Of a stretch of DNA of 49,957 bases, positions 1-8,864 are shown in pieces. The stretch comes from Candidatus Geothermarchaeota archaeon (GTDB taxonomy: Archaea > Thermoproteota > Nitrososphaeria > Geothermarchaeales > JDFR-13): the NCBI GenBank assembly GCA_015523605.1, contig WAKC01000046.1:1-49957 (forward strand). Reading direction: 5' to 3'. Numbering within the stretch: the stretch's first letter is position 1; each line of letters starts with the position of its first letter. Under the pieces are notes generated by a model that searched no databases, was not told the DNA's origin, and worked only from the letters and a program-made list of their open reading frames with translations. Both the position numbers and the translations under genes were made by a program.

Positions 1-1015
1 AGGCTGGGTTGAAGAGAGACGATGGAAAGCTAAGAATAGCCATCCCGATCCATATCGAGAACGGTATTTCAGGAGCCAATATAAGTAGGATTCCAGGGAT
101 AATCAGGGTATAACCCATCATGAGGGAGAATCTACGTCCATACCTATCCACAATCTTACCAGATGGATACGCCATTACTATCATGAGACCCATATACATG
201 GATATCAGAAGACCCCATTCATATTCTGACAAGCCAACAACATCAAATACATATAGAGATGCATAGTTTAGGAATATAGGGTCTTCAATAGCACTTAACA
301 TTAGAATCAGGATCACTATCTTCAGGTTTCTGGGAGCTTCAACCCACATCTCATACATAGCTCTAATTGAATCGACGAAGATACCTTTCAAGTTAATGTC
401 TACCTGCTCCCTAGCATCCTCTAAAGTCTCTACGAGAAAGAAGTACCTTAGGAATGCTGAGATAATATACACAATAAAGAGGATTAGAAAGATATACCTC
501 ATACCTAGGTTTAAACCATAGGTTGAGACGATATAAGCCCCGATAGCCGGGGAGAATACCGCTATAATCGATGGTAAGACATTGACAACGGCAAAGCCAA
601 CACCCCTTCTATCTTCAGGAATCAAATCAGCAACCATAGCCCAGAGAGCCGGCTGATATATAAGGAAGAGACTCTCTAGAATCGACCCAATCAATATGAA
701 CCTCCAATCCAATGCGAAGACATAAATTAGCTGTACAAATCCAACTGCAAATGTAAAGGTGGTAATCAGCCGTTTCCTCCCATATAAATCTGCCAAGTAA
801 GAGCCGGGAATCCTGCTTATGAATAAGGCAATGTTTGAGATAGACAGGATAAGCCCTATCAGGAAGGGTGATGCACCCAACTCCCTGAGGAATGGACTCC
901 AGTATGGGAAGAGCATGGCCCCACCGAACTGCATCAAAACCCAGGTGATTACGAGGATGAGTAGACTCCCCCGTATAAATGAAAACTCTTCCTTCAAACC
1001 CTTCCAACTAACCAC
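1..1015 (-). CDS. MFS transporter, 3' end cut by window edge
   Basis: The ORF track misses this gene because it runs off the left edge; the 627..1007 ORF is a shadow of it. Reading the minus strand from a GTG near 1015 gives an open frame of about 338 codons with repeated hydrophobic segments. The MFS loop 2-3 motif is visible as DLYGRKR after about 70 residues, and its second-half counterpart as DRYGRR. The N-terminus is a short cytoplasmic stretch followed by the first helix. The substrate cannot be told. The start is uncertain because a second in-frame GTG lies 9 bases upstream and no clear ribosome binding site is present. The gene is divergent from the HAD hydrolase, and two small palindromes lie between them. 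Confidence 0.85.
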   Translation of the reverse strand, partial: MVSWKGLKEEFSFIRGSLLILVITWVLMQFGGAMLFPYWSPFLRELGASPFLIGLILSISNIALFISRIPGSYLADLYGRKRLITTFTFAVGFVQLIYVFALDWRFILIGSILESLFLIYQPALWAMVADLIPEDRRGVGFAVVNVLPSIIAVFSPAIGAYIVSTYGLNLGMRYIFLILFIVYIISAFLRYFFLVETLEDAREQVDINLKGIFVDSIRAMYEMWVEAPRNLKIVILILMLSAIEDPIFLNYASLYVFDVVGLSEYEWGLLISMYMGLMIVMAYPSGKIVDRYGRRFSLMMGYTLIIPGILLILAPEIPFSIWIGMAILSFPSSLFNPA

Positions 1016-1031
1016 TAACGCCACACCGCAT

Positions 1032-1045
1032 AGGGTTAAGACCCT
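1032..1045. promoter_or_regulatory. Short perfect inverted repeat near the MFS start
   Basis: AGGGT-TAAG-ACCCT is a perfect 5-base inverted repeat just upstream of the MFS start. It lies between an AT-rich TATA-like stretch (about 1051-1060) and the start codon. It could be an operator or a leader hairpin; neither is shown. Confidence 0.3.
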
Positions 1046-1079
1046 CGACAACAATAAATATTCTATCGAGCATCATAAA

Positions 1080-1099
1080 GTGGATAGTCGACAATCCAC
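1080..1099. promoter_or_regulatory. 20-bp near-perfect palindrome, candidate operator
   Basis: GTGGATAGTCGACAATCCAC reads the same on both strands at 18 of 20 positions. It sits in the 122-bp divergent region between the MFS and HAD genes, immediately upstream of an AT-rich TATA-like element (about 1104-1113) that fits leaderless initiation of the HAD gene at 1138. Size and symmetry suit a dimeric winged-helix or HTH regulator, but this is inference. Confidence 0.45.
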
Positions 1100-1137
1100 G
1101 ATATTGATATAACCGATGAAGAACATATTATGATATA

Positions 1138-1794
1138 ATGACTGTAAATATGATAATGACATTTGACTGCTATGGGACATTAATAGACTGGCTATCAGGA
1201 GCTAAGAAAGCCTTCCTAAATTTATATCCAGATCATAAGGATAAAGTGGATGCCTTCATCAAATACTGGGGAGAGAAGGATTGGGAACTTGTAAAATCGG
1301 GTGTTTACAAGCCTTATAGGGAGATACTTGCCATAGGCTTTAAATATGCATTGGAGAGGATTGGACTGGAATATGACGAGGATGTAATCGTGAAACTAAC
1401 CTACTCGATATATGATTGGGAACCATTTCCAGATGTGAAGGAGGCATTGGAAGCCCTCCTAGAGAGGGATGTCGAATTAGGGATAATATCAAATACGGAT
1501 AGAGACTTTATAATGAAGAGCATAGAAAATATCGGTGTAGAGTTCAAACATGTAATAGTAGCTGAAGATATCAAAATCTATAAGCCAGACCCCAGAGTAT
1601 TTATCCGGGCTAGGGAACTCCTACCAAAAACAAAGTGGATACACGTCTCTTCCTATCCACAATATGATATTATACCCGCTATAGAGGCAGGAGTGGATAC
1701 GATACTTCTAGACAGATACGACCTGGAAGATGAAGTTAAGGAACTAGGGGTTCCAGTTATAAAGGATATAAATGACTTAGTGAAGTTTACCTAA
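1138..1794 (+). CDS. HAD-superfamily hydrolase, 2-haloacid dehalogenase-like
   Basis: 218 residues, normal for a class I HAD hydrolase with a helical cap. Motif I is FDCYGTLIDW with the nucleophile Asp10, motif II is SNTD at about 118-121, the conserved Lys is in YKPDP at about 149, and motif IV is SSYPQYD at about 171-177. The SSxxxxD form of motif IV resembles L-2-haloacid dehalogenases more than the GDS form of phosphatases, so dehalogenase-like or small-molecule phosphatase activity are both possible. The ATG has no ribosome binding site and lies about 27 bases after a TATA-like stretch, which suggests a leaderless mRNA. Confidence 0.85.
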   Translation: MTVNMIMTFDCYGTLIDWLSGAKKAFLNLYPDHKDKVDAFIKYWGEKDWELVKSGVYKPYREILAIGFKYALERIGLEYDEDVIVKLTYSIYDWEPFPDVKEALEALLERDVELGIISNTDRDFIMKSIENIGVEFKHVIVAEDIKIYKPDPRVFIRARELLPKTKWIHVSSYPQYDIIPAIEAGVDTILLDRYDLEDEVKELGVPVIKDINDLVKFT

Positions 1795-1820
1795 GGAACA
1801 CTCCTTAATCTAAAGTTAAT

Positions 1821-1825
1821 AAAAA
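1821..1825 (-). terminator. Oligo-T tract after the GSAM-like gene
   Basis: Five T's on the minus strand, 16 bases past the stop codon, of the oligo-T type that ends archaeal transcription. It is short and lies in the 46-bp convergent gap with the HAD gene. Confidence 0.3.
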
Positions 1826-1840
1826 GATTAGAAGATGTAG

Positions 1841-3220
1841 CTAGAAGGCCTCTATAATCTTCATCTTAGGTATATCTTCCTTAAGTATCGGCGCTATCTC
1901 TTTAAACTTCTCAATTGTGTATTCTATATCCTCCTCTGTATGCTGTACACTCACGGTCCACTGTTCATCATAGCCAGGGGCTGTTGGCACTACACCCCTA
2001 TTCATCATGCTTATGAAGTATGCCCACCATAGACCAATATGATTGTGCCTCAGGAAGTCATGCCAATTCATTATCTCCTCATCTGTGAAGAAGATGGTCC
2101 CACTATTCCCAAAGGTTTTGATATTATGTGGTATACCCTCATCACTCAATACATCATCTACAGCCTTCGTCAACTCCATGTTAAACTTTATACTCCTATC
2201 CATAGCCTCCTTGGTGAGAACCTCAGTTAGAGTTACAAGGCCCGCATCTATACTCAACGGGTTGGAGTTGAACGTACCCGCATGGGGGATCTTTCCGGGA
2301 CCGACCTCCTCCATAATCTCCTTTTTACCACCAATAACCGATAGGGGATAGCCACCTGCAATAGCCTTCGCCATCGTCTTCATATCAGGCTTTATACCAT
2401 AATATTCCTCAGCACCACCGAATAACTTACCTGAAGTCTTCACCTCATCAAATATAAGTATGATGCCATAGTCATCACATATCTTCCTCAAACCCTTCAT
2501 AAAATCTTTTGTAGCAGGTACCAAACCTATATTCATAGCCACAGGCTCAAGAATAACCGCAGCAATATCATCACCATACTTCTCTGCTAGATACTCGACA
2601 CTCTCCAAATCATTGAACTGAGCCACCAAGGTATCCTCCAAGGCCGTCCCAGGGATACCGGGTCCACTAGGCTTTTTAGATGGATATTTATAATGGCCAG
2701 CTGCATATAGATTGGGCTTTGTAGCCACCAATACATAGTCATGCGAGCCATGATAGTGACCTAAGAACTTTATAATCTTATTCTTACCTGTATACCCCCT
2801 AGCAATTCTAATAGCGTGATGTGTAGATTCCAATCCAGTTGTCTGGAACCTAACCATATCCACATTAAACCTCTTAGAGATCACCTCAGCCAACTTATAG
2901 ACATTCTCATACTCAAAACCAAGGATAACGCCGTTTTTAATCCTCTCGGACACAACCTCAACAAGCCGGGGATGATTATGGCCTGCAACTAAGACGCCGA
3001 ATGCAAGGTTATAGTCAATATACTCATTACCATCTACATCCCATATTCTAGAGCCACTACCCCTACTGAAATATATCGGATACGGCTCCCAAGCCCTATA
3101 ATTGCTGTTTACACCATAGGGAATATATTTAACAGTCTTCTCAAAAATCTCCTTCGACTTTGAAGTTCTCCCCAGGAATTTCTCCACCTCAGCCCTAGTC
3201 TGTGGAGGAAGAACACTCAT
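1841..3220 (-). CDS. Class III (GSAM-like) PLP aminotransferase/aminomutase
   Basis: 459 residues with the layout of the glutamate-1-semialdehyde aminomutase branch of class III aminotransferases. The PLP-ring Asp is in IFDEV at about 258 and the Schiff-base lysine is in MAKAIAGG at about 285. The phosphate-binding turn, usually SGTEA in GSAM, reads TTGLES here. That difference, and the absence of haem genes nearby, argue against a true hemL; an amino-acid or amino-sugar aminotransferase is more likely. A TTTAAAAAATA stretch about 25 bases upstream suggests leaderless initiation at the ATG. A T-run on the minus strand at 1825-1821 follows the stop. Confidence 0.8.
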   Translation of the reverse strand: MSVLPPQTRAEVEKFLGRTSKSKEIFEKTVKYIPYGVNSNYRAWEPYPIYFSRGSGSRIWDVDGNEYIDYNLAFGVLVAGHNHPRLVEVVSERIKNGVILGFEYENVYKLAEVISKRFNVDMVRFQTTGLESTHHAIRIARGYTGKNKIIKFLGHYHGSHDYVLVATKPNLYAAGHYKYPSKKPSGPGIPGTALEDTLVAQFNDLESVEYLAEKYGDDIAAVILEPVAMNIGLVPATKDFMKGLRKICDDYGIILIFDEVKTSGKLFGGAEEYYGIKPDMKTMAKAIAGGYPLSVIGGKKEIMEEVGPGKIPHAGTFNSNPLSIDAGLVTLTEVLTKEAMDRSIKFNMELTKAVDDVLSDEGIPHNIKTFGNSGTIFFTDEEIMNWHDFLRHNHIGLWWAYFISMMNRGVVPTAPGYDEQWTVSVQHTEEDIEYTIEKFKEIAPILKEDIPKMKIIEAF

Positions 3221-3298
3221 AGAGAATTCTATGAGAATTAGATATTTTTTAAACTATGTCTAAACTATTTAAAAAGAGTTTAGAGGGGGGAGACGATC

Positions 3299-4555
3299 CT
3301 AACTAACCATCTCCTTCTCAACAGACATCGAGCCGACTGGCTGTTGAGGGAGTACCTGGTCAAGGAAGAGCCCTAGCCTCTTAATCCCCTCCTTAATAGT
3401 CTCTGGAGACGGTAGGCTAAAGCTAAGCCTAATAGTATTCTTACCCTCTCCATTCACATAGAAACCTGCTCCAGGCACATAGGCAACCTTAACCTTGTCA
3501 ATAGCCTTATAGAGAAGCTCCTTAGAATCAACACCCTCAGGGAGATAGGTAAATACAAAGAACCCCGCTTTAGGCTCTATCCACCTAACCCTTCTAGGCA
3601 TATAATGCATCATAGCCTCTAACATCGCATCCCTCTTAACACGATATACCTCTCTAATCCTAGGAATATTATTATCAATCCACCTATTCCTCAGAAAATA
3701 CTCGACGACAAACTGGTTGAATGGTGGTGGACAAAGAGTAACAGCCTGTTTAGCGAGTAACAACGTCTTAATAATCCTGCTTGGACCAGCTATCCAACCA
3801 AGTCTAAAACCAGGTGCAAATAATTTGCTGAAGGTAGATACATATATAACCCGCTCCCCACCATCTAAGGATATAAGCCTTGGAGGAACATTATCATACG
3901 TTATAAACCCATATGGATCATCCTCGACAATATAAAAGTCATACTTCTCAGCAAGCTCGAGAAGCCTCTTCCTCCTCTCGAGAGGCATTACCGTACCAAG
4001 CGGGTTATGGCCAGTGGGAATGGTATATAACAGTTTAACCCTCTTACCACCATCATATATCCTCCTTAGACGGCTCTCCAAAACCTCAATATTCAAACCA
4101 TTATCATCGGTTGGAATAGCGATATACTTAGGATTCCAAATGTTAAAAGTCTGTAGAGCCGCTATATAAGTAGGAAGCTCAACAACGATACGGCTCCTAT
4201 AATCAAGGAAGACACGGCCAATTATATCCAAAGCCTCCTGGCTACCAACCGTCACCAAAATATTCTCGGGATCAATCTTAACATTCATCTGCCTAAGCAT
4301 AAAACCGGATATCTGCTTTCTAAACGAAGAAAGCCCCTCAGTAGTTCCATACTGGAAAGCCTTCTCATAATTGGCAAGTGCATACTCAACAGCCTCCTGA
4401 AAATTCTCAATCTTAGGAAATGTACTTGGGTCTGGAGCGCCACCGGCAAAACTTATCACGTCCTGCTGCAGTATACTCAATAGTTCACGGATCTCACTAG
4501 ACCTCATATGCTCTACTCTAGGAGCATAGAACTTAGAGTATAGCTCGTCGATCAT
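3299..4555 (-). CDS. Class I/II PLP aminotransferase, alpha-aminoadipate/aromatic (LysN/Aro8-like) type
   Basis: About 418 residues of fold type I. Seen: YGTTEGLSSFRKQI near residue 73 (substrate/PLP loop), TGHNPLGTVM with the conserved Asn-Pro, VEDDPYGFI with the PLP Asp and Tyr, STFSKLFAPGFRLGW with the Schiff-base lysine, and the carboxylate-binding Arg in IRLSFS near the C-terminus. This pattern is typical of 2-aminoadipate, aromatic or branched-chain transaminases related to kynurenine aminotransferase. The ORF opens at GTG 4558, but ATG 4555 is better spaced from the AGGTG upstream. The next gene in the same direction is the GSAM-like aminotransferase, but a TATA-like stretch in the 78-bp gap suggests separate transcription. 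Confidence 0.88.
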   Translation of the reverse strand: MIDELYSKFYAPRVEHMRSSEIRELLSILQQDVISFAGGAPDPSTFPKIENFQEAVEYALANYEKAFQYGTTEGLSSFRKQISGFMLRQMNVKIDPENILVTVGSQEALDIIGRVFLDYRSRIVVELPTYIAALQTFNIWNPKYIAIPTDDNGLNIEVLESRLRRIYDGGKRVKLLYTIPTGHNPLGTVMPLERRKRLLELAEKYDFYIVEDDPYGFITYDNVPPRLISLDGGERVIYVSTFSKLFAPGFRLGWIAGPSRIIKTLLLAKQAVTLCPPPFNQFVVEYFLRNRWIDNNIPRIREVYRVKRDAMLEAMMHYMPRRVRWIEPKAGFFVFTYLPEGVDSKELLYKAIDKVKVAYVPGAGFYVNGEGKNTIRLSFSLPSPETIKEGIKRLGLFLDQVLPQQPVGSMSVEKEMVS

Positions 4556-4685
4556 CACACCTAATAATTACCCCGAGGCTCTTCATAAATAAATAGAATT
4601 ACATATATATACATTTAGATAAATCTCTAAGACTTCGCAAATCTAAAATTCTGATTATTACACCTACGTCGTTCATATCTAGAAA

Positions 4686-6002
4686 TTATTTTTTAGACAT
4701 AGAGCTAAAGTCAATCAGTTCGAAGAGCCAGACAGGTATAACCCAAACATTCACTCCAGAGTCATTTACAAACTCTAGAGTCTCCTTAACCAGTACAAAA
4801 CCATATTTAGAGCCTAATCTAGAGGCGATGTTATGGACCCTCTTAATATCCCTCTTAGAGACCCTCCTAACATATTTTACATAGATAGGTATAAACATCC
4901 CATCCCCCTCCCATATCAAGATATCTACACCGCTAGACCTACGTATATAGTATTTAATTCCAAGCAACTGTATAACCCTACTCTCGACAATACTATTTAG
5001 ATACTTCTCATCATTGAACCTTTCTGGATATAAGCTATATGAATATGCAGGGTTATATGGATATATCTTAGGAAGCTTTCTACCTGCTCTACCCTTACCA
5101 ACCATATGTTTCAAGATGTGAATCAGATATGAAGACTCTAGCGTCGAGATGTAGGTGGATACAGTCCTGATATCCTTATCTACGGCCTCAGACAGACGGT
5201 TATAATTGACGGCGTCCCCCGGCTCGAAACAGATAAGTCTGAAGATACTCTCTGCGATATATGGTCTCCTCTTCTTCCCAATACGGGGGATTATCTTATA
5301 AATAATTCTATCCAGCACATTATTCTTTATCCATCCCCTTACGAAATGCTTCTCCATATCAATCGTCAACCGAGGGAAACCACCTCTAATCAGATACTCC
5401 ATATAAACATCAACCAGGTTCAGATGCTCGATATAAAAGTCTCTAACCTTATATTGGTCGAAGGGAATAGGCTCCACAGAATATCCACTCATATTTAGAA
5501 ACTCTATAAAACTGAGTGGATTGACGTTATATACTTTATACTCTACATCGAGCCAATCCAGATTCTCTGGTTTATAACTCGATATCAATAGAAGATGCAC
5601 ATTCTCATGTCGAGAGAGAAGTTCCCTCAGATAATCAGGGTAATCTTCTATAAATAGAAACTCATCTAAGACGATATATATAGGGAGGGATACATCCTTA
5701 ACAACCTCACTGAAATAGAAATTCCGGACATTCACAGGATTATGTGAAGGATCATCCAAAGGAAGATAGAGAATGTTGGAGGGGTTGTAACTCTGTGAAA
5801 GCCTATCGATAACCTGCTGTACAAGGGCGGTTTTACCTACACCCAAAGGCCCTAGAACCACGACAACACGATACCTACCTACATCCTCAATAATAGAGTC
5901 TAGAATTGATCTTTTGATATATTTATAGTCGATATACCTCCTACCCTCCCAATGTGGATTATTATACCTAATACTTGAAGAAGAAAATCCATACTTATCC
6001 AT
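4686..6002 (-). CDS. AAA ATPase with DUF4143-type C-terminal domain
   Basis: 438 residues. The N-terminal P-loop domain has Walker A GPLGVGKT near residue 50 and a Walker B-like strand IYIVLDEFLF near 108-117. It is followed by a winged-helix region (about 245-310) and a C-terminal nuclease-like fold with VDILIW and IYVKYVRR, matching the D-x(n)-x-K arrangement of the DUF4143 domain. Such proteins are common and solitary in archaeal genomes and are often carried by mobile or toxin-antitoxin-like loci; their role is unknown. GGAG lies five bases before the ATG. No partner gene is attached. Confidence 0.82.
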   Translation of the reverse strand: MDKYGFSSSSIRYNNPHWEGRRYIDYKYIKRSILDSIIEDVGRYRVVVVLGPLGVGKTALVQQVIDRLSQSYNPSNILYLPLDDPSHNPVNVRNFYFSEVVKDVSLPIYIVLDEFLFIEDYPDYLRELLSRHENVHLLLISSYKPENLDWLDVEYKVYNVNPLSFIEFLNMSGYSVEPIPFDQYKVRDFYIEHLNLVDVYMEYLIRGGFPRLTIDMEKHFVRGWIKNNVLDRIIYKIIPRIGKKRRPYIAESIFRLICFEPGDAVNYNRLSEAVDKDIRTVSTYISTLESSYLIHILKHMVGKGRAGRKLPKIYPYNPAYSYSLYPERFNDEKYLNSIVESRVIQLLGIKYYIRRSSGVDILIWEGDGMFIPIYVKYVRRVSKRDIKRVHNIASRLGSKYGFVLVKETLEFVNDSGVNVWVIPVWLFELIDFSSMSKK

Positions 6003-6081
6003 TCTTACTCCACCATAATTGTTATATTAATTAGAAGAATATATTTAACAGGTTGCTCCAGACATTCCAAGGTGTGTAGAC

Positions 6082-6633
6082 ATGTCTTATATAGAGGTTG
6101 ACGACCCCTTCTACCGAGTATTCCACCCCAGACCAGCATATCTAATAGTAAGTGGGAGAGACGACGATGTCAATATAATGGCTGCAAGCTGGGTGATGCC
6201 GATAAGTGAAGAGCCGTGGACACTGGGCCTAGCCCTTGACAGGGAGACTTACACATATAACCTGATAAAGAAATATGGAGAGTTTACAGTAAATGTTGTA
6301 ACAGATGAGGATGTCGATCTAGTCTACTATGTGGGTCACGTCAGTAAGTATGAGGTTGACAAGATAAAGGAGAAGAACATACCCCTAAGCCCATCCAAGC
6401 ATATAAAGACTCCCTACTATTCAAAGGCAATCGGCTATGCAGAATGTAAAGTTATTAAGATGATACCTATAGGGGAGGTAGACCTAGTCGTTGGTGAGGT
6501 TCAGGCCGTATATGCAAAGAAAGACTTATTTACTAGGTATGGATGGGACTTAAGAAAGACTAAGATACTCATGCAGAACATTGGTAGAACATTCGTAACA
6601 AACTCAAACACCCCAATCTTCATAAAGAAGTGA
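6082..6633 (+). CDS. Flavin reductase-like FMN-binding split-barrel protein
   Basis: 183 residues covering the full flavin-reductase-like domain. The characteristic NIMAASWVMPIS segment (about 33-44) and the FTVNVV strand (about 76-81) bind FMN in this family. Members either reduce flavin with NAD(P)H or act as flavoproteins of unknown role. A TATA-like ATATTTAAC about 35-40 bases upstream and a GGTG seven bases before the ATG mark a real first gene. The stop codon overlaps the start of the tandem-SIS gene, so the two are translated together. Confidence 0.85.
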   Translation: MSYIEVDDPFYRVFHPRPAYLIVSGRDDDVNIMAASWVMPISEEPWTLGLALDRETYTYNLIKKYGEFTVNVVTDEDVDLVYYVGHVSKYEVDKIKEKNIPLSPSKHIKTPYYSKAIGYAECKVIKMIPIGEVDLVVGEVQAVYAKKDLFTRYGWDLRKTKILMQNIGRTFVTNSNTPIFIKK

Positions 6634-7778
6634 AGGTGTCCGAGGTGTCCAAAGGATATAAGTATATCGAGCAGATATTCAACAATGTACGTCGAATCCC
6701 AGACGAGGATATCCACATCTTCAACGATATATTGATGGATAGCGAACTCATAATACCATATGGAAGTGGTAGGAGCTATTCAGCCCTAAAAATAGCTATG
6801 AGCCAATATGCAAAACTGGCTAATGCACCTAAGATTATAACACCTGAAGACGCCGGATTCCCAGGGAACAATATGATGGAGGCACTAGAAAATCTAACCA
6901 GAGACTATCAAAAGATTACAATGATAGTCAACTCAGGAAGTGGTAAGAGCTTTGAACCCTATATCCTTGCATCCGACTTTACCAAATACATCGATGAAAG
7001 AGATCTACATAATGACTTAAAGCTAGTTGTAGTCACCTCAAATACAAACTCAAAACTAGGGAGACTCGGAAAAAAATATGGATTAACCATACATTTAAGA
7101 GGGGCCGACAGAGTAACTATAGACTATCCAACCACCGGCATCATGGGGGATGTATTCGAATTGGGGAGTCTACTCCTCTTCCAAACCCTAGTAAAGATGA
7201 GATACAAAGGCGAGAACAACTATAGAAAATATCTGGAGTACTATATTGAAAGGATAGATGAGCTCCTGGATAGACACATCTACTCAGAAGATTATGAAAA
7301 AATACTCGATATACTTGAGAGAAGGAGTAACGTCTTCATAGGAGGGAGGGGAAGCGCATATGAAGTCGCTACAATGCTAGTCATAAGATTAAACCATATT
7401 AAATATGCGATTGGAGACCATGTATATAGGGCTCGAGGATCAAACACCCCAAGACCCAGGAGTGGAGACCTAGGGATACTAATCTCATGCAGTGGAGAGA
7501 CGCCGGCCGTCCTGAAATGGGCTGAAGACTTCCTAAACACGGGAGCAATAATATTCTCAGTCATCGGGAGGAGAAAGAGTAAGCTTGAGAAATACTCTGC
7601 ATATAAAATAATTCTAGAAGACTGTGAAGGCTATAGCTTCGGCTCACCTAGAGACTTCTACCTCTATGCATCATTCATCCTAAGCCCACTACCAATAAAA
7701 TTAATTACTAGATTGATGGGTAAAGGCCTCATACTACCAGAGTCGATACTGAGGTATTACCACAGTATCATGGAGTAG
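6630..7778 (+). CDS. Tandem SIS-domain sugar-phosphate-binding protein
   Basis: 382 residues with two sugar isomerase (SIS) folds. The first (about 35-185) has GSGRSYSALK, IVNSGSGKSFEP and a 6-phospho-3-hexuloisomerase-like GDVFELGSLLLFQ. The second (about 225-360) has IGGRGSAYEVA and ISCSGETPAVL. SIS domains bind phosphosugars and act as isomerases, glucosamine-6-phosphate enzymes or regulators. No glutaminase domain is present, so it is not GlmS. The GTG start overlaps the preceding TGA (GTGA); a second in-frame GTG follows six bases later. The substrate is unknown. Confidence 0.72.
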   Translation: MKVSEVSKGYKYIEQIFNNVRRIPDEDIHIFNDILMDSELIIPYGSGRSYSALKIAMSQYAKLANAPKIITPEDAGFPGNNMMEALENLTRDYQKITMIVNSGSGKSFEPYILASDFTKYIDERDLHNDLKLVVVTSNTNSKLGRLGKKYGLTIHLRGADRVTIDYPTTGIMGDVFELGSLLLFQTLVKMRYKGENNYRKYLEYYIERIDELLDRHIYSEDYEKILDILERRSNVFIGGRGSAYEVATMLVIRLNHIKYAIGDHVYRARGSNTPRPRSGDLGILISCSGETPAVLKWAEDFLNTGAIIFSVIGRRKSKLEKYSAYKIILEDCEGYSFGSPRDFYLYASFILSPLPIKLITRLMGKGLILPESILRYYHSIME

Positions 7779-7779
7779 A

Positions 7780-8322
7780 CTATAGCTTAATAACGTTATC
7801 CATATATTTAGTAAGCTCTAAAACCTTCTTCCTCTCAATCCTATCTATACCAGTGCCAAACTGATCTATAATATGCTCACCATAGTAACAGTTTCCAAAG
7901 AATGTATCAGAATGCTCTATATACCTAAGGACTTCATCAACCTCGGCATAATGCAGAAATATAGATAGATCATTAACCACTAGAATCTTCCTCCCAGACT
8001 TAACAAAATCCTTAAAAAACTCTAGAGAAACCCTATAATTCCTCTCAATATATTCCTTCAACATCCTAGAGTCTTTAGCCTCCACCCTAGGAGCTCTAAT
8101 CTCCCTTGAATATCTATATATCGAGTTCCTAAACCCATAAACATATTTGGAGAGTCTAGAACCTATGTTTCTAACGTTAGGGGCTAAATCAATAATATAC
8201 AATTCCCCATCATAACCCAGCCTGATAAGCTCCTTTATAAAATCACCCGTCAGTTTAGTCTTACCCCTACTCACATCCCCTATAACCAAGGTATATTTAT
8301 TTAGAAAAAGTTCTACATTCAT
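7780..8322 (-). CDS. Small P-loop NTPase in the thiamin operon, unknown function
   Basis: 180 residues. Walker A is GDVSRGKT at about 15-22 and a Walker B-like strand KILVVNDLS lies near 110-118. There is no ABC signature and no Q-loop, so it is not an ECF transporter ATPase. It is the last gene of thiDN-thiW-NTPase and overlaps thiW by ATGA, so it is very likely co-translated. It is convergent with the tandem-SIS gene, with a 1-bp gap. A role in thiamin salvage or HMP handling is inferred from position only; a RecA/CobA-like nucleotide-binding fold is possible. Confidence 0.7.
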   Translation of the reverse strand: MNVELFLNKYTLVIGDVSRGKTKLTGDFIKELIRLGYDGELYIIDLAPNVRNIGSRLSKYVYGFRNSIYRYSREIRAPRVEAKDSRMLKEYIERNYRVSLEFFKDFVKSGRKILVVNDLSIFLHYAEVDEVLRYIEHSDTFFGNCYYGEHIIDQFGTGIDRIERKKVLELTKYMDNVIKL

Positions 8323-8864
8323 CTCTCTATATAACTAATATATCCTGATATTTCAAGAAAATATAGTACTGTAAAGGCTACTAAAACCCCTATAACGCTG
8401 CTTAATAACCAGCCCAGAGAGAATATTAATAACCCTGTAAATAGATTCTGAGAAGCTAGAGCTAATGTACGTTCATCTCCTATTAAAGGGGCAATAAAGA
8501 AATACGAGACTACAGCCCCTATCAATACAGTTCCTATAGGCTCGGTCAACGCAGATATCTTCCAAGCTCTAGACCTATCGATACGGTCTCTCAGGAATAG
8601 ATATACCCCACCTACAACAAGGCCTCCAGGGATACCCCCTGGAAACGCATATATAGTCCCGATTCCCAATGCATTCCTTATAACCCCTATGAAAAACGCT
8701 ATGAGAGACGCATATAGAGGGCCGAGTATAACCGCTGACAACACATTAATCATATGTTGAAATGGGAAGGCTTTCGAACCCATGACTGGGAACCAGATAG
8801 GGCTTAAAATCACACCTAAAGCTATGAATATAGAGGTTAATGCAATCCTAATTGAAGATCTCAT
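8319..8864 (-). CDS. thiW: ThiW family thiamin-precursor transporter, ECF S-component type
   Basis: 181 residues, about five to six hydrophobic segments, and no soluble domain. The loop AFPGGIPGGLVVG (about 73-85) and the N-terminal segment with PFQHMINVLSAVILGP are characteristic of ThiW, the putative hydroxyethylthiazole/thiamin-precursor S component. Overlap with thiDN by ATGA on one side and with the NTPase on the other shows one operon. The energising ECF A and T subunits are not in the window and would have to be encoded elsewhere. Confidence 0.85.
   Translation of the reverse strand: MRSSIRIALTSIFIALGVILSPIWFPVMGSKAFPFQHMINVLSAVILGPLYASLIAFFIGVIRNALGIGTIYAFPGGIPGGLVVGGVYLFLRDRIDRSRAWKISALTEPIGTVLIGAVVSYFFIAPLIGDERTLALASQNLFTGLLIFSLGWLLSSVIGVLVAFTVLYFLEISGYISYIER

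Noticed and set aside
627-1007. 126-residue minus-strand ORF in the track
   Set aside because: It is an off-frame shadow of the MFS transporter, which has conserved DLYGRKR-type motifs in another frame.
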